NCBI GenBank assembly: GCA_902363595.1
Contig: CABJAP010000006.1
Coordinates: 1 to 64,000, forward strand
Source: Clostridia bacterium
Lineage (GTDB): Bacteria; Bacillota; Clostridia; Peptostreptococcales; Anaerovoracaceae
DNA: 64,000 bases
Direction: 5' to 3'
Position 1 is the stretch's first letter, and every line of letters begins with the position of its first letter. Below the pieces are notes generated by a model. The model saw only the letters and a list, made by a program, of their open reading frames with translations, was not told the DNA's origin and did not search any database. Both the position numbers and the translations under genes were made by a program. Of the stretch, positions 16,832 through 24,840 are shown piece after piece.

Positions 16832-16874
16832 GGCTGTCGCATCAAGTGAGTGATGAATGCGATCAGCCTTTTTT
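16832..16874 (+). terminator. Intrinsic terminator after the K+ channel gene
   Basis: A stem GGCTG-TCGCAT paired with ATGCGA-CAGCC (one bulged T) is followed by six T residues on the plus strand, 18 nt after the channel gene stop. Confidence 0.88.
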
Positions 16875-16983
16875 CGTGCAAAATTCGCCAAATGTTGTAA
16901 GGAGCGTTCTGCCTTCCCAGCGGGGGGCTCCAGTAGGTCACTTCACATTACTTTCTGAAATCTTGGAAAAAAACCGGCAAATA

Positions 16984-17116
16984 TTTTTTTGTATCTGTTT
17001 TCAACACTTATAAGGGCTAATTTTCTCAAAGCCTGTGACAATTTCCCTAAAATGGCTTTCTCATTGGAAAATTCCTGACAGTAGCCCCTGCCAGGCTGTA
17101 ATTTTGATACAAAAAA
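16984..17116. repeat. Structured gene-free element with terminal inverted repeats
   Basis: TTTTTTGTATC ending at 16995 is the exact reverse complement of GATACAAAAAA at 17106-17116. Between them lie two further complementary pairs, GGGCTA (17014-17019) with TAGCCC (17082-17087), and GCCTG (17031-17035) with CAGGC (17092-17096). The pairs cross, so they would make a pseudoknot or alternative folds. The region lies between the K+ channel terminator and the convergent end of mntP. It could be a structured RNA or the relic of a small mobile element. I see nothing else in 16875-17209. Confidence 0.4.
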
Positions 17117-17209
17117 CGAAGAATTCCCGTTTTCTGTAACCGGCAGTTTCCCATGCTCCCTTCAAGCTGCCTGGGCCATATCAGAACCAGAAGTCAAATA
17201 GTGCACATT

Positions 17210-17773
17210 TTATCCGATGATTCCCAAATGATCCAGCAAGATTTTGATTCCCATTAGAATCAGCACCGCACCGCCGAAGAACTCCGCCTTAGCTTTGTAT
17301 TTTGTGCCGAACACGTTGCCGATTTTCAGGCCTATAGCGGAAAGTATAAAGGTAGTGATGCCGATAAAAGATACTGCTGCCGCGATTTCGACTTTCAAAA
17401 AAGCAAAGGTGACGCCGACAGCCAGGGCATCGATGCTGGTAGCAACCGCCAGAGGCAGCATGGTAAGAAAGTTGAAAGAAGCGTTTAACTTTTCCTCTTC
17501 CTTCCCCCGGGACTCCCGAATCATATTGAGTCCGATCAAAACCAGCAGCACAAATGCGATCCAATGATCGATGCTGGTGATTAAGGATTGAAACTGCCTT
17601 CCTAAAAAATATCCGACAGCAGGCATCAGAGCCTGAAAGCCCCCGAAATATAAGCCAACAATGATCACGTGCTTCATCTTAATCCTGCCTACGGAAAGTC
17701 CTTTACAAATGGATACCGCAAAGGCATCCATGGACAAACCAACTGCAATCACAAATAATTCCCATAAACTCAT
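17210..17773 (-). CDS. mntP: Manganese efflux pump MntP
   Basis: A 187-residue, six-TM protein of the MntP family that exports Mn2+. The two repeats of the family are visible as [15 protein letters not shown] near the N terminus and [16 protein letters not shown] in the middle, each with the conserved membrane Asp. It is preceded by a yybP-ykoY riboswitch, the known Mn2+ sensor for such exporters, so the gene should be switched on when cytoplasmic Mn2+ is high. It stands alone on the minus strand. Confidence 0.95.
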   Translation of the reverse strand: MSLWELFVIAVGLSMDAFAVSICKGLSVGRIKMKHVIIVGLYFGGFQALMPAVGYFLGRQFQSLITSIDHWIAFVLLVLIGLNMIRESRGKEEEKLNASFNFLTMLPLAVATSIDALAVGVTFAFLKVEIAAAVSFIGITTFILSAIGLKIGNVFGTKYKAKAEFFGGAVLILMGIKILLDHLGIIG

Positions 17774-17823
17774 AAACTTGTCTCCTATGTTGGTGATACA
17801 GGAAGGCTTCTGCGCTCCAACTG

Positions 17824-17866
17824 AAAAACGAGACTATCTGCATATCAAAATACAGATAAGTCTCGT
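17824..17866 (-). terminator. Riboswitch-associated terminator before mntP
   Basis: On the minus strand ACGAGACTTATCTGTA pairs with TGCAGATA-GTCTCGT and is followed by a run of five T residues. The 5' arm overlaps the 3' strand of the aptamer basal stem, so Mn2+ binding and termination should be mutually exclusive. Confidence 0.88.
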
Positions 17867-17945
17867 CATTTAATACGAAGCCAGGAATTCCTTCCAGTAT
17901 GTTGACTTGGTCACGCCCGCGGCGCTGACTACTCCCTTACTTAAA
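17857..17945 (-). promoter_or_regulatory. yybP-ykoY manganese riboswitch
   Basis: The minus strand carries the family landmarks in order: TAAGTAAGGGAGTAG at the 5' side, GCCGCGGGCG, AGTCAACATACTGG and a 3' GAGACTTA that closes the basal stem with TAAGT. It lies directly upstream of mntP with a terminator overlapping the last segment. The identification rests on these motifs and on the downstream Mn2+ exporter. Confidence 0.9.
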
Positions 17946-18014
17946 GATTAGTTTAATCGATTTTGCCTGGAGATGCAAGTACATTTTTTTCCTGATGGTC
18001 ACCTGATTCTTGAC

Positions 18015-18677
18015 CTACTGCTCTATCGGCTCGGTGCTGAAATTGGCTGCAACAGCCCGGATGTAGGAATAATCTTTATATGCGTCCGTATCGGGATAGG
18101 CCTTGAGATCGGGCGACTTTAGATCATCGTCCGCCTTTGCCTGCACGGTCATATGCAGGGCGATATCCTTATTCAGCTCCAGAGGAACCGACTCTAACTG
18201 TTCCGACGTTTCCGTAACAGCCTCTGCCATTTCCGGAATTGCCTTAATCCCGGAAGTTCTTTGCTCTGTTGAATTGTCGCCGCTGGTCGTAACCTTTATC
18301 TGGATCCTTTTGCCGTCCGATGAGAAGGAAACGAAAATGTCACCGCTCTCGCCTGCTTCAAAAGGAAATTCCCTGATGCAGTCCCACTTTTGCGTTTTAG
18401 CGCTGTATTCCATAAGTTTAAAGGTGACGGATTTTATCTGCTGACCAGCGGCCACTGGCCCCTGGTAGTGCAAAATTCCCGTTGAATTTGATCCATTGAG
18501 CCCCGCCATATCCAGTGCGTGGGCCGCTTCCTGCGTTAATTCTTTTTGGGCGACTACCTGCGGCGGCGGCTCTTGGGAAGAGGTGGACGTTTTCCCATTG
18601 TCCTGAGAACTTCCGCATCCCGCAGCTGCCAAAGCCAAAGCAGCCATCATTGTAATCACAAAAATTTTCTTTTTCAT
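18015..18677 (-). CDS. Putative lipoprotein of unknown function
   Basis: A 220-residue exported protein. Residues 1-20 form a lipoprotein signal ending in the lipobox ALAAAGC, so Cys21 should be lipidated and the protein held on the outer face of the membrane. A Ser/Thr/Gln-rich linker follows. The rest shows no motif I recognise and may be beta-rich. AAGGAG precedes the ATG. It lies 88 nt downstream of the Bce-type permease gene on the same strand and may be part of that module or a separate unit. Confidence 0.75.
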   Translation of the reverse strand: MKKKIFVITMMAALALAAAGCGSSQDNGKTSTSSQEPPPQVVAQKELTQEAAHALDMAGLNGSNSTGILHYQGPVAAGQQIKSVTFKLMEYSAKTQKWDCIREFPFEAGESGDIFVSFSSDGKRIQIKVTTSGDNSTEQRTSGIKAIPEMAEAVTETSEQLESVPLELNKDIALHMTVQAKADDDLKSPDLKAYPDTDAYKDYSYIRAVAANFSTEPIEQ

Positions 18678-18765
18678 ATGAAGCTCCTTCCTTTATCTGT
18701 AACACACGTTCACTTTGATAATATAAGTATACTACAAAAAGTCAGAAGCTTCCATTTATTCAGTT

Positions 18766-20730
18766 TTATTTTACCAGTTTATAGTACTCCCTCGCAGTGA
18801 GGCTGTACACGATTACATAGATCACGATGAACACCAGGATGGTCACGGCCGTGCAGATCACGAAAAGCCAGATATCCGTCAGCTGCAATGCCCGCAGCAG
18901 CTTGCTCATCATGTTGAACGAACCGGCCACGTGGACTACGGCCACGATCAGCGGCAGGAAGAATACCAGCAGAATCTGGCTGCGAATGGATTTTCTCACT
19001 TCCGCCTGACTCATGCCCACCTTCTGCATAATATGATATCGCTCGCTGTCCTCGTAGCCCTCGGTAATCTGTTTGTAATAAATAATCAGTACCGTGGCCA
19101 CCATGAAGAGGAATCCCAGGAAGATGCCCACAAAGAGCAGTCCGCCGTATATTCCGTGAAAATCTGCAGCAGCCATCGTTTTTTCTTCCACTCGGATGCC
19201 GCCGGGCGTTTCTTTCGATAAGCTTTTAGCCGCCGCAGCAGCCTGATCCTTTGAGGCATCGGATACATCCAGGCCGATATAGTAGCCTTCACTCATCAGC
19301 GTTTTGTCGCTGCTGCTATTATAAACTTGTTTTTTAACCTTTTCGTTTGCCACCAATATATAATAAAGTTTTGCCATCGCACCCATCTCCGGCGCAGTTA
19401 CAAAACTGGATTCGCCGTCTTTGACGTTAAAAGCCATTCCATTTAGTTCGATGGTCGATTCTGTAATGGGTTCATCACCCCCGACGATAATTTCATCTTC
19501 AGCCAGAGGCCCATATTTTGTTTCCAGAGAGGTTCCTTCAATTGGTATCACATACATCTCAACGATTTTTTTATCCAGCGCCACCTGGGGCGAAGGTGTC
19601 AAATTACCCGGCTCTTTAACGCCGGCAGCCGATAAGTAGTCGTACTCGATCATCTGATCCACATCGATGTTGTATTCCTTCATCTTATCCATCACTTGGA
19701 ACTGCAGCTCCTGCTGCTGCTTCTTATTCAGCTTTTCGTAACTTCTGATCTGAATGTCGTTGGGCATGTTCTTGTCGATTACGTTTTCCACGCCCACCTG
19801 CATGGACACGGTGGTGGCGATGGTCACCAGCACCATGGTACTGAGAATGCAAATGCTGGCCAGCCCCGCCGCATTGCGCTTCATCCGATAGAGCATACCG
19901 GAAACCGCCGTAAAATGCTCTGTTTTGTAATAAAATTTCCTATTCTTTTTCAGCATTTTCAATAAGGCGATGCTGCCTGCCGTGAAGAGCAGGTAAGTGC
20001 CTGCGATCACCAGTATGACAGCGACGAAAAAGTTCATCAGCGCCTGCAGCGGTGAAACGATGGAAAGGGCCAGGTAATAGCCCGTACCCATAGCAGCCGC
20101 CCCCAGCAGAACCAGAATCCACTTGGTCTTAGGCTCCTTTTCGCCTTGCCTGCCCCCTGCCAAAAGCTCGATCGGATTGGAAAGGCGAATCCGCCCCAGA
20201 TTGCACAGCAGAACGACAAAGAAGATGATACCGAATACGAGAATGGTCATCAGCGCAGCGGAAAGGGAAAAAGTATATTTCATGGGAAGGGTTACCTGCA
20301 TGACTTTGAGAACCAGCAGAAAAGCCAGCTTTCCAAGAATAACGCCGCCAAGAAGGCCTGCCGCCATCGATACGAGCGATGTAATCAGCGTTTCCAGGAA
20401 GAAAACTTTTCCCACGTGGCGTTTGGCCATTCCCAAAATATTGTATAGCGCCAGCTCCTTCTTCCTCTGCTTAATGAGAAAACTATTGGTATAGAAGAGG
20501 AAAATGGCGGAAAAAATGCCCACGATGCCGCAGCCAAAGCCCAGCAGCCCTTTAAGGGTCGTTCCTCCCAGCAGCTTGGTCACATCCGGGTTCTGAACGA
20601 TGGCCGCCATGATATAAAAGATCATGATGCTGATGATACAGGTCAGCATATAAGGCACATAGTTTTTGGCATTTTTCTTAATATTGCTCAGGGCCAGACT
20701 TCCATAGAACGACTTATTCACGGCTGCCAC
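18766..20730 (-). CDS. BceB-type ABC transporter permease
   Basis: A 654-residue FtsX-like permease of the Bce (peptide antibiotic) type. It has about ten membrane segments, with a large extracellular domain of roughly 200 residues (about 310-520) between segments seven and eight; in this family that domain recognises the antibiotic. Its start overlaps the ATPase gene by 17 nt. Together with the BceA-like ATPase and the kinase/regulator pair just upstream it forms a sensing and resistance module, in which the transporter itself normally activates the kinase. The antibiotic cannot be read from sequence; bacitracin or lantibiotics are usual. Confidence 0.9.
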   Translation of the reverse strand: MAAVNKSFYGSLALSNIKKNAKNYVPYMLTCIISIMIFYIMAAIVQNPDVTKLLGGTTLKGLLGFGCGIVGIFSAIFLFYTNSFLIKQRKKELALYNILGMAKRHVGKVFFLETLITSLVSMAAGLLGGVILGKLAFLLVLKVMQVTLPMKYTFSLSAALMTILVFGIIFFVVLLCNLGRIRLSNPIELLAGGRQGEKEPKTKWILVLLGAAAMGTGYYLALSIVSPLQALMNFFVAVILVIAGTYLLFTAGSIALLKMLKKNRKFYYKTEHFTAVSGMLYRMKRNAAGLASICILSTMVLVTIATTVSMQVGVENVIDKNMPNDIQIRSYEKLNKKQQQELQFQVMDKMKEYNIDVDQMIEYDYLSAAGVKEPGNLTPSPQVALDKKIVEMYVIPIEGTSLETKYGPLAEDEIIVGGDEPITESTIELNGMAFNVKDGESSFVTAPEMGAMAKLYYILVANEKVKKQVYNSSSDKTLMSEGYYIGLDVSDASKDQAAAAAKSLSKETPGGIRVEEKTMAAADFHGIYGGLLFVGIFLGFLFMVATVLIIYYKQITEGYEDSERYHIMQKVGMSQAEVRKSIRSQILLVFFLPLIVAVVHVAGSFNMMSKLLRALQLTDIWLFVICTAVTILVFIVIYVIVYSLTAREYYKLVK

Positions 20731-21481
20731 CTCCCGTGGAAAGAGCGGTCAGCGCCGTCGATATCTTCTGATACATCTGGTCGCCCGACATATCGCCTCT
20801 GTAAATCTGATGGAAAACCTGTCCGTCCTTGATAAACAGGACTCTTCCCGCTTTGCTGGCTGCCTGAACGCTGTGGGTAACCATCAGGATCGTCTGGCCC
20901 TCCTTGTTAAGCTGGGAAAACAGGTTAAGCAGCTGGTCCGATGCCTTGGAATCCAGCGCGCCGGTAGGTTCGTCAGCAAGGATCAGCTTTGGCCCTGTAA
21001 TCAGTGCTCTTGCGATGGCAACCCTCTGTTTTTGTCCTCCGGATATTTCATAAGGATACTTCTTTAGAATATCGCTGATTCCCAATTTCCGGGCAATAGG
21101 CTCCAGTCGTTTTTCCATTTCTTTGTGATCGGTCCTTGCAAGCACCAGCGGCAGATAGATATTGTCCTCTGCGGAAAAGGTGTCCAGCAGGTTAAAATCC
21201 TGGAACACAAACCCCAAATTATTTCGTCTGAATTCAGCAATATCTTTTTCTTTAATGGATACAATGCTCTTTCCTTCAAGGAGTACTTCTCCTTTTGTCG
21301 GTTTATCCAGCGCAGCCAGAATATTGAGCAGGGTCGTCTTTCCGGATCCGGATTCCCCCATGATCGAGATATATTCGCCGCGGTCCACGGTAAAGCTGAC
21401 ATCTTTCAGCGCCCGCACCTTCTGCCCTCCAAATCGGGTCGTATAGATCTTTTCAATGTTTTTTACATCCAGTAATGACAT
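20714..21481 (-). CDS. BceA-type ABC transporter ATP-binding protein
   Basis: A 255-residue ATPase of the MacB/BceA class. Walker A is GESGSGKTT, the signature is SGGQKQR, Walker B is LILADEPTGALD and the switch His is in MVTHS. The start is the ATG at 21481, preceded by AAAGGAG; the longer frame to 21529 runs into the kinase terminator. It is co-transcribed with the permease. Upstream, TGTAAG motifs in direct and inverted orientation (around 21518, 21563 and 21583) are candidate BceR binding sites. Confidence 0.92.
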   Translation of the reverse strand: MSLLDVKNIEKIYTTRFGGQKVRALKDVSFTVDRGEYISIMGESGSGKTTLLNILAALDKPTKGEVLLEGKSIVSIKEKDIAEFRRNNLGFVFQDFNLLDTFSAEDNIYLPLVLARTDHKEMEKRLEPIARKLGISDILKKYPYEISGGQKQRVAIARALITGPKLILADEPTGALDSKASDQLLNLFSQLNKEGQTILMVTHSVQAASKAGRVLFIKDGQVFHQIYRGDMSGDQMYQKISTALTALSTGGGSRE

Positions 21482-21529
21482 GTTCTGTCTTCTCCTTTCC
21501 CTCTTTTCAAATGCTTCTGTAAGTATCAT

Positions 21530-21574
21530 AAAAAAAAGGCAAATCTTCTGCCATAGTTTTGACTTACATTTGCC
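21530..21574 (-). terminator. Terminator between bceS-like and bceA-like genes
   Basis: On the minus strand GGCAAAT (21568-21574 side) pairs with ATTTGCC (21538-21544 side) across a 23-nt loop and is followed by seven T residues. It separates the regulatory pair from the transporter genes, which then need their own promoter. Confidence 0.75.
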
Positions 21575-21588
21575 CTTTTAATCTTACA

Positions 21589-22581
21589 TTATTGAAAGGT
21601 TTGCCGATGAAGATCGAGAATCATCGTTGTGCCCTGCCCCTGCTGGGAGCGGACGGCAATGCCGTGGGACAATTTGTCCATGATCGACTTGCACAGATAC
21701 AGCCCCTGGCCCGTCGATTTTCCGAAAACCCGCCCGTTGTGGCCTGTGAAGCCTTTTTCAAAGACCCGTGGAAGATCTTCGGCAGGGATGCCCGGCCCAG
21801 TGTCGCCGATCATCAGACAGTCGCCTTCCATATAGATGGACACCGTTCCTCTCTCCTGGGTATATTTGAGAGAATTGACGAAAATCTGGCCCAGCACGAC
21901 AGACAGCCACTTTTCATCAGTGATCGCCGTATAACCGGTTTCCGTAAAGTCAACGCTGATTTTCTTGCTGATAAACATCCTGGCATATTTTTTTAGGGTC
22001 CTGCGAATCAGATCATCCAGCGATACTTGTTCGAAAACCAGGTCGGAAGACATGTCGGGAAGGCGGATATAGGACATGGCCGTATTTACATATTCTTCGA
22101 TGTTGAACAGCTCTGCCGAAAGCTCCCGGTCTTCGGGATGCCTGTCCTCGTTTTTATTCTGCAAAATCATGCCCATGGCCGCGATGGGAGTTTTGATCTG
22201 ATGGGCCCACAAGGTGAAATAGTCCACCAACTCCTTACGCCCCAGATAGGACCGGGATTCCGACTCCCGTTTCTGCCGATGAAGCTCGCGGATGATTTCC
22301 GTGTAATCTTCATCAATCATGTTTCTCGGTTCAGGCAGATAGTCGATCTGGGAGTCAATGGGTTCGATCAGCCGCCGAAGCTCTCTGTGGTGCCTTTGAA
22401 AACGGGCGAAATCATAGGAAACGATAAAGAAAGCCGTCAAAAGGCAGAGGAGTCCCGCATATAAAATGATATCCAAAGGGACATTGCTGAGAAAAAAAAC
22501 CAGCATAAAGATCAGCAGACAGCTGGCAAACAAGATCACAGATTTTTTATGAAATTTGAGATAGTCCCCAATCAGTTTCAT
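21589..22581 (-). CDS. BceS-type intramembrane-sensing histidine kinase
   Basis: A 330-residue kinase. Two closely spaced N-terminal membrane helices (about residues 13-50) with almost no extracellular loop mark it as intramembrane-sensing. The phosphoacceptor His lies in WAHQIKTPIAAM (H-box), and the ATPase domain has NSLKY, GDTGPGIP and GKSTGQGLYL. Such kinases detect no ligand themselves but respond to the partner Bce transporter. The start codon overlaps the TGA of the response regulator (ATGA). Confidence 0.9.
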   Translation of the reverse strand: MKLIGDYLKFHKKSVILFASCLLIFMLVFFLSNVPLDIILYAGLLCLLTAFFIVSYDFARFQRHHRELRRLIEPIDSQIDYLPEPRNMIDEDYTEIIRELHRQKRESESRSYLGRKELVDYFTLWAHQIKTPIAAMGMILQNKNEDRHPEDRELSAELFNIEEYVNTAMSYIRLPDMSSDLVFEQVSLDDLIRRTLKKYARMFISKKISVDFTETGYTAITDEKWLSVVLGQIFVNSLKYTQERGTVSIYMEGDCLMIGDTGPGIPAEDLPRVFEKGFTGHNGRVFGKSTGQGLYLCKSIMDKLSHGIAVRSQQGQGTTMILDLHRQTFQ

Positions 22582-23252
22582 GACTCCACCACGTATCCGA
22601 TGCCTTTCTTTGTTTTAATAAAGTCGCTCAGTCCTGCTTCAGACAGCTTTCTCCGCAGACGGGTCATATTGACAGTAAGTGTATTGTCATCTACAAAGCT
22701 GTCGTCTTCCCATAAAGCGGTTATGATATCGTCCCTTGATACAATCTTTCCTACGTTTGCCATCAGGGTTTGCAGAATTCGATATTCGTTTTTCGTCAGT
22801 TCGATCTTCTGATCCTGGTATGCCAGCGTGGCATCGCTCAGGTTGAGGACCGCCCCTTTATGTTCGATCAAATTGGTCTGTTCTTTGAAAGAATAAGTCC
22901 TTCGCAGCAGTGCCTGTACTTTGGCAGTGATCACGTTGAGATCGAACGGCTTGGTGATAAAATCATCGCCCCCCATATTCAAGGCCATAACAATATTCAT
23001 ATTATCATCCGCAGAGGATATGAAGATAATCGGCACCTTGGATATGGCCCGTATTTCTGAGCACCAATGATGGCCGTTAAAAAACGGCAGCCCGATATCC
23101 ATCAGTACGATCTGCGGATCAAAAGTAATAAAGGTTTCTAAAACGTTCTGGAAATCTTCTATCGTTTCTACTGCGTATCCCCATTTTTCCAAATGCTCTT
23201 TCAGTACTCTAGCGATCGTTTTATCATCTTCAACAATCAATATTTTATACAT
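22578..23252 (-). CDS. BceR-type response regulator
   Basis: A 224-residue OmpR-family regulator. The receiver domain occupies residues 1-115 with the phosphorylation Asp in PQIVLMDIGLPFF and the conserved Lys in FITKPFD. The winged helix (about 130-222) ends in RLRRKLSEAG...GIGYVVES. It is the first gene of the kinase/regulator pair and should control the downstream ABC genes through sites before the ATPase gene. Confidence 0.92.
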   Translation of the reverse strand: MYKILIVEDDKTIARVLKEHLEKWGYAVETIEDFQNVLETFITFDPQIVLMDIGLPFFNGHHWCSEIRAISKVPIIFISSADDNMNIVMALNMGGDDFITKPFDLNVITAKVQALLRRTYSFKEQTNLIEHKGAVLNLSDATLAYQDQKIELTKNEYRILQTLMANVGKIVSRDDIITALWEDDSFVDDNTLTVNMTRLRRKLSEAGLSDFIKTKKGIGYVVES

Positions 23253-23387
23253 TTCAGCCCCCTAGTCGTTGGTTTGTCCTAATTCTATCACATTATTCGT
23301 AGACTTGGGAACCATTTCTGCGGTTGTCCTGCTCTTTAAAATGTGATATCTTTAGAAGATAAACAGAAAAACAGGGAGGGTTTTCCA

Positions 23388-24827
23388 ATGAAGAAATCAA
23401 TCATCGCTCTTATTTTAACGTTAGCATTCGCATTACTGCTCGCTTCCTGCACTGCCGAAGGAACAAAAACAGCCAACCTTGATCCAAATAACCCTACGAC
23501 GATTACGGTTTGGCACTACTATAACGGAGATCAACAGAGCTCATTCAACAGCCTGATTGAAAAATTCAACCAGACGCAGGGCAAAGAAAAAGGAATTGTT
23601 GTGGAAGCATCCAGTCAGGGAGCCGTAAAGGATTTGGAAGACAACGTTCTTGCGGCGGCAGATGGAAAAGTGGGTGCCGGCGATGTTCCAAATATCTTTG
23701 CCGCCTATTCGGATACGGCCTATGCTGTCGACCGCAAGGGGCTTGTAGCGGATCTCTCCCCTTATTTTTCTAAAAAAGAACTGGATCAATACATAGATAG
23801 CTATATTGAAGAAGGCCGTTTTTCAGACGATCATTCATTGAAAATTTTCCCTATTGCCAAGTCTACGGAAATCTTTATGATCAACAAAACAGATTGGGAT
23901 AAATTTGCCAAGGCAACCGGAGCGGATATCTCCGATCTGAAAACGCTGGAGGGCTTAACAGCAACGGCTAAGGCCTATTATGAATGGACCGACAGCCAGA
24001 CTCCAAAGGCTGGTGATGGAAAAGCCTTTTTCGGCCGCGATGCGATGGCCAACTATTTTATTATCGGTGCAAAACAGCTGGGAGTTGAAGTTTTTTCTCT
24101 TAAAGACGGCAAGCCGGTTCTCAATTTTGATAAGGATGTCATGAAAAAACTATGGGATAATTACTATGTTCCTTATGTAAAGGGATATTTTTCTGCATCC
24201 GGCCGATTCCGGAGCGATGACATTAAAACTGGCAATATTATCTCCTTCGTAGGCTCCTCTTCCGGTGCTTCTTTCTTCCCCAAGGAAGTTATCGCTGATG
24301 ATAACAACAGTTATCCGATCGACATGGAGGTTTATCAGGCACCCCAATTTAAAGGCGGAGAGAAATATGCCGTGCAGCAAGGAGCGGGTATGGTTGTAAC
24401 CAACGCTTCCGATGAAGAAATCTATGCATCCGTAGAATTTTTAAAATGGTTTACAAACACGGAAAACAATGTTGAGTTTTCCCTGGCATCCGGCTACTTG
24501 CCTGTAACTAAGGATGGAAATGATCGGGACGCGCTCAATTTATCTGATGAAACGGACAAAAAAACAGTAGCCATCGTTTCCACAGCCATCGAAACTGTGG
24601 AAAATAGCACGCTGTACACGACGAAAGCCTTTAAAGATGGGACTCAGGCGCGGGATATACTGGAGTATTCCCTTTCTGATAAAGCCTCTGCCGATCGTAA
24701 GACTGTGGAAGCTAATCTAAAAAAGGGTATGAGCCTGGATGAGGCCGCCGCTGATTTTGATAACGATGAAAATTTTAAAAATTGGTATACGAAGACTTTG
24801 AACGAACTGGAACAATTGATGCAATAG
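23388..24827 (+). CDS. Extracellular solute-binding lipoprotein (family 1)
   Basis: A 479-residue ABC-type binding protein. It starts at the ATG at 23388, after GGGAGG, with a lipoprotein signal ending LLASC. The early TTITVWHYYNGDQQSSFNSLIEKF segment is typical of carbohydrate-type family 1 binding proteins. No permease or ATPase gene is nearby. Instead, the next gene, 13 nt downstream, encodes a membrane GGDEF-EAL protein with a large extracellular region. The pair suggests that this protein serves as a ligand sensor for c-di-GMP signalling and not in uptake; this is inference from gene order. Confidence 0.85.
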   Translation: MKKSIIALILTLAFALLLASCTAEGTKTANLDPNNPTTITVWHYYNGDQQSSFNSLIEKFNQTQGKEKGIVVEASSQGAVKDLEDNVLAAADGKVGAGDVPNIFAAYSDTAYAVDRKGLVADLSPYFSKKELDQYIDSYIEEGRFSDDHSLKIFPIAKSTEIFMINKTDWDKFAKATGADISDLKTLEGLTATAKAYYEWTDSQTPKAGDGKAFFGRDAMANYFIIGAKQLGVEVFSLKDGKPVLNFDKDVMKKLWDNYYVPYVKGYFSASGRFRSDDIKTGNIISFVGSSSGASFFPKEVIADDNNSYPIDMEVYQAPQFKGGEKYAVQQGAGMVVTNASDEEIYASVEFLKWFTNTENNVEFSLASGYLPVTKDGNDRDALNLSDETDKKTVAIVSTAIETVENSTLYTTKAFKDGTQARDILEYSLSDKASADRKTVEANLKKGMSLDEAAADFDNDENFKNWYTKTLNELEQLMQ

Positions 24828-24840
24828 AGGAGGCTGCTTT

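Noticed and set aside
18015..23252. Lipoprotein as a certain fifth member of the Bce module
   Set aside because: An 88-nt gap and no family link; co-transcription is possible but not shown.
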